Below, piece by piece: positions 40,910 to 51,804 of a stretch of DNA of 64,000 bases. The stretch spans positions 1 to 64,000 of the forward strand of contig NW_026516236.1 of assembly GCF_025602895.1 (NCBI RefSeq). The letters are read 5' to 3'. The DNA comes from Polychytrium aggregatum (lineage: Eukaryota > Chytridiomycota > Chytridiomycetes > Polychytriales). The notes beneath the pieces are model-generated. The model worked only from the letters and a program-made list of their open reading frames with translations. It did no database searches and was not told where the DNA came from. A program made the position numbers and the translations under genes. The stretch's first letter is position 1, and each line of letters starts with the position of its first letter.

Positions 40910-41262
40910 AGGATCAACGTTCCCACCGCTCCAGCAACCGCCCGGCTCCCGCTGCCTTCCGCCCGGCCCCTGCTCCTTTCCGTCCGGCTCCTCGTCCGTT
41001 CGCTCCTGCTCCTCCTCCTCGCCCCGCTCAAGCCTTCAACGTTCCCCAGCCCATGAACCTCAGCCAGGCTTCCGCTCGCAGGCTGACCGCCGAGGACAAG
41101 GCCGCCCTCCGTGCTGCCAACCGCTGCTTTTATTGCAAGCAGGAAGGGCACATTGCCCTTCGCTGCCCCAATAAGGCATCCTCCCGCTTGGCTGCCATCG
41201 ATGCTTCTTTGGCTGTCGTTGATGTGAATAAACTTGACGACCAGGAAAACTTCTCTGCCTAG
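40910..41262 (+). pseudogene. gag of element E, C-terminal part
   Basis: Resumes the gag interrupted at 34495: a Pro/Ala-rich linker and then a CCHC zinc knuckle (CFYCKQEGHIALRC), the RNA-binding end of gag. Confidence 0.82.
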
Positions 41263-41327
41263 AAAAGGTCGGAGGAGCTTTCCTAGGCGTCAATCATGTC
41301 ATAAATCTTCCTCCTGTAAATGTCTCC

Positions 41328-43668
41328 ATGGTAAATCACTCTTCTGCCTTTTGCCATCTTGCCCCCGTCACCATTGCCACCGTTTCCACCGCTCTTGCTT
41401 CTTCGTCTTCGCCTCCCGAGCCTGACATCCAACGTCAGCCCTCCCTCGCTGTGACTCTGCTGTGCGGTCCAGAGTCCATACGGGCAACCGCCATGATCGA
41501 TACCGGCGCGGTTACTTCGTTTATGGACACTGGATTCGCCGCAACCCACGCTCTCCCCACCTTTGAAACTTCTTTCGTCATCACTCTTGCCGATGGTTCT
41601 TCGATGGAGTCTAGTCTTGGAGTTTGTGTTTCTATGATCACAGGCATCAGCCACTATGAACAAATCTCGTTCGCGCTGATTCCCTTGGCTTCATACCCGA
41701 TCATCTTGGGTATGGATTGGATCAAGAAACACAAACCCTACTTTGACTGGCACCATGATTCTATTTTCTTGCCTTGCACCTCTATCCACAGTTTGGCCTC
41801 CCCGTTCTCTCCCGAGCCACAGTCCTCTAGGTCCAGCCCTGCCGAGCCGCCTGCCGAGTCTCCTGCTGAGGTCCCCGCCGAGCCTGCCGTGTCCCTGCCC
41901 GAGTCCAAGATTGTTCCTGCCAAGTCCCCAGCCGAGTCCCCAGCCGAGCCCGAGATCCTCCCTGCCTTGCCTCCTGCCGTGCCCAAGCCCAGTCCTGCCT
42001 TGCCTCCTGCCGTCCCAAAGACCAAGACCAAGACCCAGTCCCTGCCCAGCGTCAGCCTGATCGGCAGCATCCCCTTCCAGCACGCCGTCCAGAAGGAAGG
42101 CCTGGAAGTGTTCCTCTTGGATGCTGCCCGAGTCCTGTCCCTCTGCCCCGTCGACGCTGGAGCCAAGCCCAAGGCCGAGCCCTCTGTCCCCTCCAAGTAC
42201 TCGTCCTTTGCCAAGGTGTTTTCCAAGTCCGAGGCCGACAAGCTCCCCCAGCACCGCCCTTACGACCACACGATCCCGTTGGTCGAAGGTGCGTCTCCGT
42301 CGTTTGGGCCCGTCTACAACCTCTCCAAGCCGGAGATGGACGCCCTCCACACCTACATCCAAGAGAACTTGTCCAAGGGTTTCATCCGCCGTTCCGAGTC
42401 CCCTGCCGGTGCCCCAGTCCTGTTCGTCAAGAAGAAGGATGGCTCCCTCCGTCTCTGCGTCGACTACCGGGCCCTGAACAAGATCACCGTGCCGAACCGC
42501 TGCCCCTTGCCCCTGATTGCCGAGACGTTCGACAACCTCGGCAAGGCCAAGATCTTCACCAAGCTCGACATGCGAGGCGCATACAACCTCTTGCGCATCG
42601 CTGAAGGTGAAGAGTGGAAGACGGCCTTCTGCTGCCGCTACGGCCATTTCGAGTACAACGTCATGCCGTTCGGCTTGACCAACGCTCCTGCCTCGTTCCA
42701 AGCCTTCGTCAACGATGTCCTCCGAGAATACCTTGACCAGTTCGTGGTCGTCTACCTGGACGACATCCTCATCTACTCCTCCGATCCTGCCGAGCACGAG
42801 GCTCATGTCAAGAAAGTCCTGACCAAGCTCCAAGACGCCGGACTCTCACTTAAGCTTGAAAAGTGTGAGTTCGACCAGTCCTCCGTCGCCTTCCTCGGGT
42901 TCATCATCTCGCCCGATGGAATCTCCATGGATCCCGACAAGGTCAAGGCCATCCAGGAGTGGGAGATCCCCCGATCTGCCCACGACATCCAAGTCTTCCT
43001 CGGCCTGGCGAACTTCTACCGTCGGTTCGTCAAGGACTACTCCAAGATCGCCACCCCGCTGACGGACCTCCTGAAGAAGGACATCAAGTTCTCCTGGTCT
43101 CCCTCGGCTCAAACGTCATTCCTGAAGCTTAAGGAATGCCTGAGCACCGGTCCTGTCCTTCGCCACTTCGACCCCGAGCGTCAGTGCGTCATCGAAGCCG
43201 ACGCATCTGACTATGCTCTTGGCGCTGTTCTCAGTCAGCGCGACGACGAAGGCCTCCTCCACCCCGTGGCCTTTTACTCCCGGAAGCTGCTCGATGCGGA
43301 AATGAATTATCAAATCTATGATAAGGAACTTCTCGCCATCGTCGCAGCCTTCAAGCAATGGAGACACTACCTCGAGTTCTCCTCCCAAGCCACCGAGGTC
43401 GTCACCGACCACAAGAACCTCGAATACTTCCAGACCTCCCGCAACCTCAGCCGTCGCCAAGTCCGTTGGTCCGAGATCCTTGGCGATTACAACTTCGTCA
43501 TCAGGTATCGACCCGGAACCCTCAACAATGCCGCCGACGCCCTCTCCCGCAAGGACAAGTTCCCTAAGGAGGGGGGTGACTCTCGTAGCTCCCCGAACAC
43601 CCAGACCCTGCTGCCACCAAAACTCTTCGTTTCCGCCCTCCGAGCCGTTCCCGTTGCCCCCGAGTCTG
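41328..43668 (+). pseudogene. pol of element E, protease to RNase H
   Basis: A continuous frame with retroviral-type protease (MIDTGAVTSFMDTGFAA), a Pro/Ala/Glu-rich spacer, RT ([31 protein letters not shown]) and RNase H (EADASDYALGAVLSQ). The element F insertion ends it at 43668; integrase lies beyond F. Confidence 0.88.
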
Positions 43669-44087
43669 TGTGATGACCAGCATCACAACGGACCAATGAG
43701 ATTGTCCCGCATGCTCTCGCCCTCCGCACCAATCATGAGTCCCCACGTGTTTGTTTGCCCCCATGCATGAGCACGCGCCGTTGCCACCCGCGTCTACTGG
43801 TTTCCTGCCTCCCCCACCGCTCGGCACATGTCCCCGGGCTGTGCCAAGCCTCTCTCGCTTGCACACCAGCCACTCTCGCACCCCCTTCTCGCTTCTCTGT
43901 GATGCTCCACCCTTCTCGCCCACTTTTGCCCCTCGACCTTCTCCCGGTCTATAAATAGCCCTGCATGTCTGAGCCTATGTTGAACACCAGTTCGAACAAA
44001 ACTTGTTCTTTGGTGTTCGGGGCTAAAAGCTAATAAAGCTCATACCAAGCACTTGGTCTTCGTCCTTGCGCTTGTTCACTCCTTACA
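43669..44087 (+). repeat. 5' LTR of element F
   Basis: 419 bp, TGTGATGACC...CCTTACA, with TATAAATA at 43950 and AATAAA near 44033. Confidence 0.95.
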
Positions 44088-44088
44088 C

Positions 44089-44100
44089 TTTGTTCGAACT
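44089..44100 (+). promoter_or_regulatory. self-priming complement (primer binding site), family F
   Basis: TTTGTTCGAACT, one base inside the LTR end, is the exact reverse complement of AGTTCGAACAAA in the LTR (43989-44000), 39 nt after the TATA box. Confidence 0.7.
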
Positions 44101-44264
44101 CTCTTCTACTGATACCACCTGCTTGGTATCTTCCGCTCCTAGCCCCGCCCCTTTCCTAGTCCTGTCCGAACCTCAAGCACACTTGTGTCTGAGCCCTCTT
44201 CGCTCTCCTGTTCTTGAACCTCCTCGCTTTTTTTTTTTTTCCCAGTCCCAGTCCCAGTCCCGCC

Positions 44265-45242
44265 ATGGATCCTGCCCTCGTGGACCGCCTCCGTGCCTTG
44301 GAGGCCGAGCTCGCCGAGCTCCGGACAGCTCGCGATGCTCCTGCCGCTGGGTACAGCGTGCAGATGCCGGACCGTTACGACGGTAACCGGCAAGGGTTCC
44401 GGGCATTCGTAAATCAGTGCAAACTGTATATACGAATGCAGCCCCACCGGTTCCCTGCTGACCCGATTAAGGTCGGATTCGTCATTAGTCTGCTCACTGG
44501 ACCGGCTCTCCAGTGGGCGACTCCGATGCTTGAGATGGGTGATCCCCGACTCAACTCTTTTGGCGATTTCCTAGAACGCTTTTCCAAAGTGTTTGACGAC
44601 CCTGATCGGGCCAGGACTGCCGAGTCAGTGATCACCACACTGTCTCAGGGCAACCGCCCGTGCGCAGTCTATGCATCCGAGTTCCTTCGTATTGCCGCCG
44701 ATACGACTTGGAACGACGGTGCAAAGATCTCGTTCTTCCGACTTGGCTTGTCGGATGATGTCAGAGACGAACTTTCGCGAGTTCGCCCTCTGCCACGAGA
44801 TCTGGAGGAGTACATCGAGCTTTGTAACGAGCTCGATGCACGAATCCGCGAGCGCCGTCAAGAGCGCCGAAGCACGCCTGCCCGCTACCGGTCTTCCCAG
44901 TTCGCCTTTGGTTCCGCCTCCGCTGCCGTTCCCGCCATCGCTCCCGCGCCCGTCCTCGCTCCGCCGCACCCCTCCTACATTGTTTCCGAGCCCATGCAAG
45001 TGGACTCTGCCGTCTCTGGACCCCTGACCGCCGAGGAGAAACAACGCCGCCGCCGCTTTGGACTCTGCCTGTACTGTGGCAAGAAGGGCCACTTGGTACG
45101 AAACTGCCCCGTCAAGTTTGGATCTACCAGAGCTACCGGACCGCCCCCTGGACCTCCCGGCCCGAGGATCATCCGCACCATCGTTTACGAAGATGGAGAA
45201 GTGCAAGACTTCAGTTCGGGAAACGACCAGGCCCGGTTCTAA
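44265..45242 (+). CDS. gag of element F
   Basis: 325 codons from ATG at 44265 ([20 protein letters not shown], a likely coiled coil). A capsid-like region ([20 protein letters not shown] ... [10 protein letters not shown]) follows, then a Pro/Ala-rich linker and a CCHC zinc knuckle ([14 protein letters not shown]) near residue 270. The 5' leader contains a T-tract and a short CCCAGT repeat whose length differs between the two F copies. Confidence 0.9.
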   Translation: MDPALVDRLRALEAELAELRTARDAPAAGYSVQMPDRYDGNRQGFRAFVNQCKLYIRMQPHRFPADPIKVGFVISLLTGPALQWATPMLEMGDPRLNSFGDFLERFSKVFDDPDRARTAESVITTLSQGNRPCAVYASEFLRIAADTTWNDGAKISFFRLGLSDDVRDELSRVRPLPRDLEEYIELCNELDARIRERRQERRSTPARYRSSQFAFGSASAAVPAIAPAPVLAPPHPSYIVSEPMQVDSAVSGPLTAEEKQRRRRFGLCLYCGKKGHLVRNCPVKFGSTRATGPPPGPPGPRIIRTIVYEDGEVQDFSSGNDQARF

Positions 45243-45301
45243 GTGAAGGCCTTGAACCGGAGCCGTGCCCACCGCCTTCCGAAAGTGAAGACATTGGTAA
45301 G

Positions 45302-48300
45302 GTGCCTTTGGTAAGTACTGGGGAAGCAGTGATGTGCGGACAGCTTCGCCTTGCCTCTGGACCGGCGGACACTCTCAGCTCTGGCATAGTACCCGTGGCA
45401 CCTCTGGTGTCACTGGGAACTGCACCTCATCCACAGGTGCAAATACCTGAGCTGTCCTGCCAACCCTCGGCAAAGTTAACTGTCTGTGCTAGCCGCAACC
45501 CTGGTGCCGAAGCTGGTACCGAACCAAAGTCTTGTGTTTCGTCTGTTCGTCGTTGCTCGTTGGTTGTTCCCGTCGCTGTTCGTCTTCCTTCTGGTGATTC
45601 TCTGTCGTGCGAAGGACTTGTCGATTCTGGTGCCTCTGGCAACTTTATCGACGAGGACTTTGTTGCTCGACACTCTGTCCCCACCTGCTCCAAGGCTTCG
45701 CCCTTGGCAGTGGAAGGCGTGGATGGTAAGCCGCTGTCGTCTGGCCCCATCCTCCGCGAGACTGCTCCACTCGAGGTGATTCTCGGGGACGTCTCGCAAC
45801 GCCTTCGGTTCGATGTGATCAGGTCTCCACATCAACCACTTATCCTTGGCTTTCCTTGGTTGCGCACCGCCGAGCCCAAGATTGTCTGGTCTCGCGGTCT
45901 TCTTTGTCTCCCTCCTTCTGTTGATTCCGACCCCTCTCCATGCACTACTTCTCTTTCGTCTTGCTCCACTTCCTCCAATGTCACTCCCCTTCTTGATGAT
46001 TCCACTCCTTTGATTGATCTAAGCTCCTCTCCTACGCTCCCACCTTCGTCTTCCCCTTCTTGTCTTGTTCCTCCCGAACCCCTTCGCTCTTCCCAAACCC
46101 CTTCTTCTGTTGTCAGTTCTCTTTCCCTCCTTGATGTACCTCCTCCTGTTGTTTGTTCTTCGGACATTGTTCAGAATAAAGTAACCGTCGAACATTATTC
46201 TGACCTTGTCCACGCCCCTCCTCTCAGCTCGGACGCTCCTCTCCGCGTCTGCAGCATTGATTACCGCTCGATGCGCGAGTCTTTGGATGCATGCAGGCAT
46301 GGAACGCAACCCCTGACCATCTTTCAGGTCCATGTCCTGCCCACTGACGAGCCGAGCACTGCGACTGTCGAAGTGCCTGCGGAGTACAAGGACTTCCTGT
46401 CTGTTTTCTCTAAACAGGAAGCTGACTCCTTGCCTCCGCATCGCCCTTATGACTGCCCCATTGACTTGGAGCCGGGCAAGTCGCCAAAGTTCGGGCCTCT
46501 GTACTCACTGTCCGAGCCCGAACTTCACGCTCTGCGTGACTATCTCGACGAGAATCTTGCCAAGGGATTCGTTCGTCCTTCGTCGTCCCCAGCAGGCTCA
46601 CCAATCCTCTTCGTCAAGAAGAAGGACGGCTCACTTCGTCTTTGCGTTGACTACCGCGCACTGAACGGTATCACGGTAAAGAACCGTTACCCTTTACCGC
46701 TGATCGGCGAGCTGCTGGACCGACTTCGAGGCGCGAAGGTGTTCACTAAGCTGGACCTTCGTGGAGCCTACAATCTGCTGCGCATCCGCTCCGGGGACGA
46801 GTGGAAGACAGCTTTCCGTACTCGATATGGGCACTTCGAGTACTTGGTGATGCCCTTTGGGCTCACCAACGCGCCAGCGACGTTCCAGCACTTCATCAAC
46901 GACGTCCTGCGCACCGAGTTGGACCAGTTCGCAATTGCGTATCTTGACGATATCTTGATCTACAGTGCTGATCCGTCGCAGCATGTAGAGCACGTCAAGC
47001 AGGTCCTCTCGAAGCTCCGAGCTGCAAAGCTGTATTGCAAGCTGGAGAAGTGCGAGTTCTCCAAAACCTCGGTCTCGTTCCTTGGTTTCATGGTCTCGCC
47101 CGAGGGCATCGGTATGGAGCGATCCAAGCTCTCTGCGATCTTGGATTGGCCCATACCGCGCAACATCTCGGATCTTCGATCCTTTGTCGGGTTTGCGAAC
47201 TTCTATCGACGCTTCATCGATGGATACGCAAAGATCGCGGGGCCCATGACTCGGCTCTTCCGGAAGACGCATGGCTTCCAGTGGTCCCGCGAAGCCGATA
47301 AAGCATTCAGATCCTTGAAGGATGCCTTCGTTTCGGAGCCCGTTCTGGTGCATCCGGACCCATCCAAGCCGTTCGTCGTAGAGTCAGATGCGTCGGACTT
47401 TGCGCTTGGATGCGTGCTCTCCCAGCGGGGTGCTGATGATCGCCTTCATCCTTGCTCGTTCCATTCGCGGACACTCTCGAATGCTGAACGTAACTACAGC
47501 ATATACGAGAAAGAGCTGTTGGCGATCAAGGAGGCTTTCGAGGCGTGGCGACACTACCTCGAAGGCGCCCAGCATCCCGTTGCCGTTCTGACCGATCACA
47601 AGAACTTGGAGTACCTGGCAACGGCTCGCATCCTAAACCAGCGTCATGCACGGTGGTCCCAGTTCTTGTCTCGGTTCGACATCCGCATCCAGTACCGTCC
47701 TGGTGCGAGGAACGGCAAGGCCGATGCCCTGTCTCGTCGCTCGGACTACATCCCTTCGTCGGCCTCCGTGTCGAGGGATCCGCCTCTGCTTCTCGATCCT
47801 GCCGCGGTGATACGCGTGCTCCGAAGCAGAGACGCCCGCTCTTCGGTTGCAAGTCGCAGTGACCCTGTGGATTTGCTGCAGCTCATAGCCGAAGAGCAGG
47901 CTCGGGATCCCGGTCTAGACAAATACCGTCGTGACCCGAAGTTCGTCTGGAATGGCCAGTACCTCACCTTCCAGAACAGGATTGTGGTCCCAGAGTCGTG
48001 CCGAGTTCCGGCGCTCAAGTCGTGCCATGACCCAGTCGCTGTGGGTCATCCAGGCATCCGACGGACTCTGGCTCTGGTATCGCGACAGTTTTGGTGGCAA
48101 ACCTATCGGAAAGATGTCAAAGAGTACGTCTCGACGTGCGACACCTGTGCACGCTCGAAAGCTCCGCGACACAAGCCGTTTGGGTTCCTGTTGCCACTCC
48201 AGACAGCCGATCGACCCTGGGGGACACTGACCATGGACTTTATCACTGATCTGCCAAAGTCCAAGGGTCACACCTGCATCTTTGTGGTGGTATGCAGCCT

Positions 48301-49324
48301 CACAAAGATGGCACACTTTATGTCCTGGCGTTCACTGCCGTCGGCGGAGGAGACTGCGTCACTGTTCCTCGACAATGTCTTTCGTCTCCATGGCCTCCCC
48401 GACACAGTGGTTTCAGACCGAGGAAGTCAGTTCACCTCTCGGTTCTGGAAGGCACTCTGCACGCAGCTCGGGATCCAAACCAGTCTGTCCACGGCCTTCC
48501 ATCCCCAGACCGATGGACAGACTGAGAGGGTCAACCAGGTCATCAACCAATACCTGCGCTGTTACACGTCGTATCAGCAAGATGACTGGGCCGAGCTGCT
48601 GCCGTTGGCCGAGTTCTCTTACAATAACCTCGAGAACTCGTCAACACATGCCTCGCCATTCTTGGCAACCTATGGGTTCCACCCAAGGTTCGAAGTCCCC
48701 GTTGTCGCTGGCGGCCCTGATGTTCCCTCTGCCACGGAGAGGGTTGAACATCTCCAGCGGAACCTGGCACTGTTGAAGGAGAATCTTGAGAAGGCAAAGT
48801 CTGACTACAAGCACTTCTCAGATCTCCGGAGGTCCCAGGCTCCCGACTTGCGTCCGGGCGATCAAGTCTGGGTGCTGACTCGTAACATCAGCACCACTCG
48901 CCCAAGCAAGAAGCTGGATTACCAGAGGATTGGACCATTCACCATCCTCGAGGCCGTCGGGACATTGGCTTTCCGCCTGGACTTGCCAAAGGACATAAAG
49001 GTGCACCCGGTGTTCCATGTGTCTCTTCTTGAGCCCTACAAGAAGAACTCGCTTCCGGGTCGGGTGCAAGCGCCGCCCCCTGCGGTGGTCATCGATGGGA
49101 ACTTGGAGTGGGAGGTCGAAGAGATCTTAGACTCCAAGTTCGTGCGCGGAAAGCTGCACTATCTCATCGATTGGAAAGGCTACCCGGTCACCGATCGAAG
49201 TTGGGAGCCCGCCGACATTGTCTTTGCCCCAACGGTGGCCGCGGAGTACCACCGACGCTACCCAGACAAGCCTGGCCCCAGGAGAACTCAAGATGGAACA
49301 CGCCGTAGTTTAAGGAGGAGATAG
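45302..49324 (+). CDS. pol of element F: protease, RT, RNase H, integrase, chromodomain
   Basis: One continuous frame in a different phase from gag; the family is known to express pol by frameshift or read-through, so the start is not defined. Protease Asp at about residue 108 ([12 protein letters not shown]). RT YLDD near 547-550. RNase H ([15 protein letters not shown]). Integrase zinc domain from His909 to Cys946/Cys949, and integrase core Asp979 (MDFITDLP), Asp1039 (VSDRGSQFTS) and Glu1075. Chromodomain at about 1269-1310 (YLIDWKGYPVTDRSWEP). A purine-rich tract ends the frame and the stop touches the 3' LTR. Confidence 0.93.
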   Translation: MPLVSTGEAVMCGQLRLASGPADTLSSGIVPVAPLVSLGTAPHPQVQIPELSCQPSAKLTVCASRNPGAEAGTEPKSCVSSVRRCSLVVPVAVRLPSGDSLSCEGLVDSGASGNFIDEDFVARHSVPTCSKASPLAVEGVDGKPLSSGPILRETAPLEVILGDVSQRLRFDVIRSPHQPLILGFPWLRTAEPKIVWSRGLLCLPPSVDSDPSPCTTSLSSCSTSSNVTPLLDDSTPLIDLSSSPTLPPSSSPSCLVPPEPLRSSQTPSSVVSSLSLLDVPPPVVCSSDIVQNKVTVEHYSDLVHAPPLSSDAPLRVCSIDYRSMRESLDACRHGTQPLTIFQVHVLPTDEPSTATVEVPAEYKDFLSVFSKQEADSLPPHRPYDCPIDLEPGKSPKFGPLYSLSEPELHALRDYLDENLAKGFVRPSSSPAGSPILFVKKKDGSLRLCVDYRALNGITVKNRYPLPLIGELLDRLRGAKVFTKLDLRGAYNLLRIRSGDEWKTAFRTRYGHFEYLVMPFGLTNAPATFQHFINDVLRTELDQFAIAYLDDILIYSADPSQHVEHVKQVLSKLRAAKLYCKLEKCEFSKTSVSFLGFMVSPEGIGMERSKLSAILDWPIPRNISDLRSFVGFANFYRRFIDGYAKIAGPMTRLFRKTHGFQWSREADKAFRSLKDAFVSEPVLVHPDPSKPFVVESDASDFALGCVLSQRGADDRLHPCSFHSRTLSNAERNYSIYEKELLAIKEAFEAWRHYLEGAQHPVAVLTDHKNLEYLATARILNQRHARWSQFLSRFDIRIQYRPGARNGKADALSRRSDYIPSSASVSRDPPLLLDPAAVIRVLRSRDARSSVASRSDPVDLLQLIAEEQARDPGLDKYRRDPKFVWNGQYLTFQNRIVVPESCRVPALKSCHDPVAVGHPGIRRTLALVSRQFWWQTYRKDVKEYVSTCDTCARSKAPRHKPFGFLLPLQTADRPWGTLTMDFITDLPKSKGHTCIFVVVCSLTKMAHFMSWRSLPSAEETASLFLDNVFRLHGLPDTVVSDRGSQFTSRFWKALCTQLGIQTSLSTAFHPQTDGQTERVNQVINQYLRCYTSYQQDDWAELLPLAEFSYNNLENSSTHASPFLATYGFHPRFEVPVVAGGPDVPSATERVEHLQRNLALLKENLEKAKSDYKHFSDLRRSQAPDLRPGDQVWVLTRNISTTRPSKKLDYQRIGPFTILEAVGTLAFRLDLPKDIKVHPVFHVSLLEPYKKNSLPGRVQAPPPAVVIDGNLEWEVEEILDSKFVRGKLHYLIDWKGYPVTDRSWEPADIVFAPTVAAEYHRRYPDKPGPRRTQDGTRRSLRRR

Positions 49325-49743
49325 TGTGATGACCAGCATCACAACGGACCAATGAGATTGTCCCGCATGCTCTCGCCCTCCGCACCAATCATGAGTCCCC
49401 ACGTGTTTGTTTGCCCCCATGCATGAGCACGCGCCGTTGCCACCCGCGTCTACTGGTTTCCTGCCTCCCCCACCGCTCGGCACATGTCCCCGGGCTGTGC
49501 CAAGCCTCTCTCGCTTGCACACCAGCCACTCTCGCACCCCCTTCTCGCTTCTCTGTGATGCTCCACCCTTCTCGCCCACTTTTGCCCCTCGACCTTCTCC
49601 CGGTCTATAAATAGCCCTGCATGTCTGAGCCTATGTTGAACACCAGTTCGAACAAAACTTGTTCTTTGGTGTTCGGGGCTAAAAGCTAATAAAGCTCATA
49701 CCAAGCACTTGGTCTTCGTCCTTGCGCTTGTTCACTCCTTACA
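49325..49743 (+). repeat. 3' LTR of element F
   Basis: 419 bp, identical by eye to 43669-44087. Confidence 0.95.
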
Positions 49744-51223
49744 GTCTGAGGATATCGCCGTCCTCATCAAGTCAAGCCTCAAGAAGGACTCTACCTTTGG
49801 TCCGATCCTGTCCCAAGTCCTCAAGAACCCTGCCTCCTGTCCCGGCTACTCCGTCGACAACGACCTTCTGCTCTTTGAAGGTCTCGTCTGCGTCCCCGAT
49901 GTCCCCGAGCTCAAGCGCAAGATTCTCGTCGAGTGCCACGACTCGCCGACTGCCGGCCACTTCGGCGTCGCCAAGACCTTCGAGCTCGTCTCCCGGACCT
50001 TCCACTGGCCAACCATGCGTCGTTACATCAAGGATTATGTCTCCGGATGCGACACCTGCCAGCGGAACAAGCACTCCCGTCACAAGCCATACGGACTCCT
50101 TGCCTCGCTCCCTGTTCCCGATCGCCCTTGGTCCTCAGTCTCGGTCGACTTCATCACCCAGCTCCCCGAATCCTCCGGACACACAGCCATCTGTGTGTTT
50201 GTCGACCGCTTCACCAAGATGGCCCACTTCGTCCCGTCAAGCAACGAGGCCAACGCCGAGGACACTGCTCGGATGTTTGTCGAGCACGTCTTCACCAAGC
50301 ACGGTCTTCCAGACGATATCGTCTCAGACCGAGGATCTACCTTTGCCTCCAAGTTCTTCCAAGCCGTCCTGACCCGCCTCAAGATCAAGCACAAGATGTC
50401 GACTGCCTTCCATCCGCAGACCGACGGCCAGACCGAGCGGGTCAACGCCATCCTCGAGCAGTACCTCCGCTGCTTCATCAACTTCCAGCAAGACGACTGG
50501 GCCCAGCTTCTCCCTCACGCCGAGTTCACCTACAACAACACCTCTCAAGCAACCCTCGGCTGCTCTCCCTTCTTCGCCTACACCGGCTACCACCCTCGTT
50601 TTTCCGTCGCCCTTCCCCGCACCACCAAGAATGCCTCCGTCGCCGACGATCAAGCCCGAGCCATTCACTCCCTCCACGATGAACTCAAGTTCAACATCGC
50701 CCTTGCCCAGGACTCCCAAGCCAAGTTCTACGACCCCGGCCACTCCCCTTCCCCTCCGTTCAAGGTTGGAGACCGAGTCTGGCTCTCCGCCAAGAACATC
50801 AAGACCCAGCGACCCACGGCCAAGCTCGACCACACCAAGCTTGGGCCGTTCAAGATCGTCGCTCAAGTCGGTTCCCGCGCTTTCAAGTTGGACTTGCCCT
50901 CGTCCATGCGCATCCATCCGGTGTTCCACGTCTCCCTCCTCGAGCCTGCCGCCGACGACAAGATCCCAGGTCGAACGATCCCGCCCCCTCCACCCATCCA
51001 AGTCGACGGCCACGACGAATGGGAAGTCGAACAGATCCTGGACTCCAGGCTGTTCCGAGGTAAGCTCCAGTATCTTGTGCACTGGCGTGGCTACACGGTG
51101 ATGGACTGCACCTGGGAGCCCGCCAGCAATCTTGCACATTGTCCGGAGCCTGTCACTGCCTACCACTCCTCTCACCCCTCGAAGCCTGGCCCTCTCGAAG
51201 CTCGGGCCTTGAGAGGGGGGTAG
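49744..51223 (+). pseudogene. integrase-chromodomain part of element E pol
   Basis: Resumes pol of E after element F: integrase zinc domain (CHDSPTAGHFGVAKT ... CDTCQRNK), core (VDFITQLP, VSDRGSTFAS) and chromodomain (YLVHWRGYTVMDCTWEP). A G-rich tract (GAGAGGGGGGTAG) leads into the LTR. Confidence 0.9.
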
Positions 51224-51804
51224 TGTCATGAACACCCTCTGCCTTTGCCCTCTTCCTTCCTTTACCCTTGCCCTTTCCTTTCTGTTCGCCTGCCTTAGTG
51301 CTTTCCCTTCCTTCTGTTTGTTTGTTTCCCGCGCTGTGCTGCCTTGTTGTCTTACCGCCAGCACGCGCGCTGTCTGTGTTCCGTTCCCGCTTCCTTGCTG
51401 TTGGTCATGGGTTACGCCCACGACGCCGCCTCGACGCCGCCTGACGCCTTGGCGCCGCCATGCCGCCGCCACTGACGCCCGCTGACTCACGGATCCCGAG
51501 TCACGGCCGCCACCTGCTTCGCTCGCTGCTTCGCCCTCCCCGCCGCTGCTTCGCTCCTGCCCCCTCGCTCCGCAGCGTCGATCCTTGGCGCTCGCATAAA
51601 TAGCTCCTCGACCAGCCTCTGTCTTTTGCCTTCGTCTTGCCATTTTGTACTTCTTGCATCCTTAGCCTTGGATCTAGAATAAAACTTTGGCTTTACACTT
51701 GACACTCCGTGTCCCAGTCCAGCCCCTTCTTCCCTCCCTGCGTTCGAGTCTTGCATTAAGACTCCTGCGTACTTCCCTGCTTGCCCCGTTGTCCAGTTTT
51801 GACA
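51224..51804 (+). repeat. 3' LTR of element E
   Basis: 581 bp, TGTCA...TGACA. It differs from the 5' LTR by a few percent, mostly after the TATA-like box. Right flank GGTTG. Confidence 0.93.

Larger units (their letters stand above)
43669..49743 (+). mobile_element. Ty3/Gypsy chromovirus, family F, full length (nested in E)
   Basis: 6075 bp with two 419-bp LTRs that appear identical, flanked by GTCTG (43664-43668 and 49744-49748). Gag and pol are uninterrupted, so it looks whole and is the youngest dated insertion here. It lies in pol of element E. Confidence 0.96.
32970..51804 (+). mobile_element. Ty3/Gypsy chromovirus, family C, element E (host of two nested insertions)
   Basis: Own DNA is 32970-34495, about 40910-43668 and 49744-51804. 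The rest is elements D and F, inserted with 5-bp duplications. Parts: LTR, gag, pol up to RNase H, integrase with chromodomain, and 3' LTR. The two LTRs differ by a few percent, so it is older than D and F. The 5' LTR matches the array LTRs better than its own 3' LTR, and the flanks (ACGGC and GGTTG) do not match. It is broken: two insertions plus about one break in gag. Confidence 0.92.
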
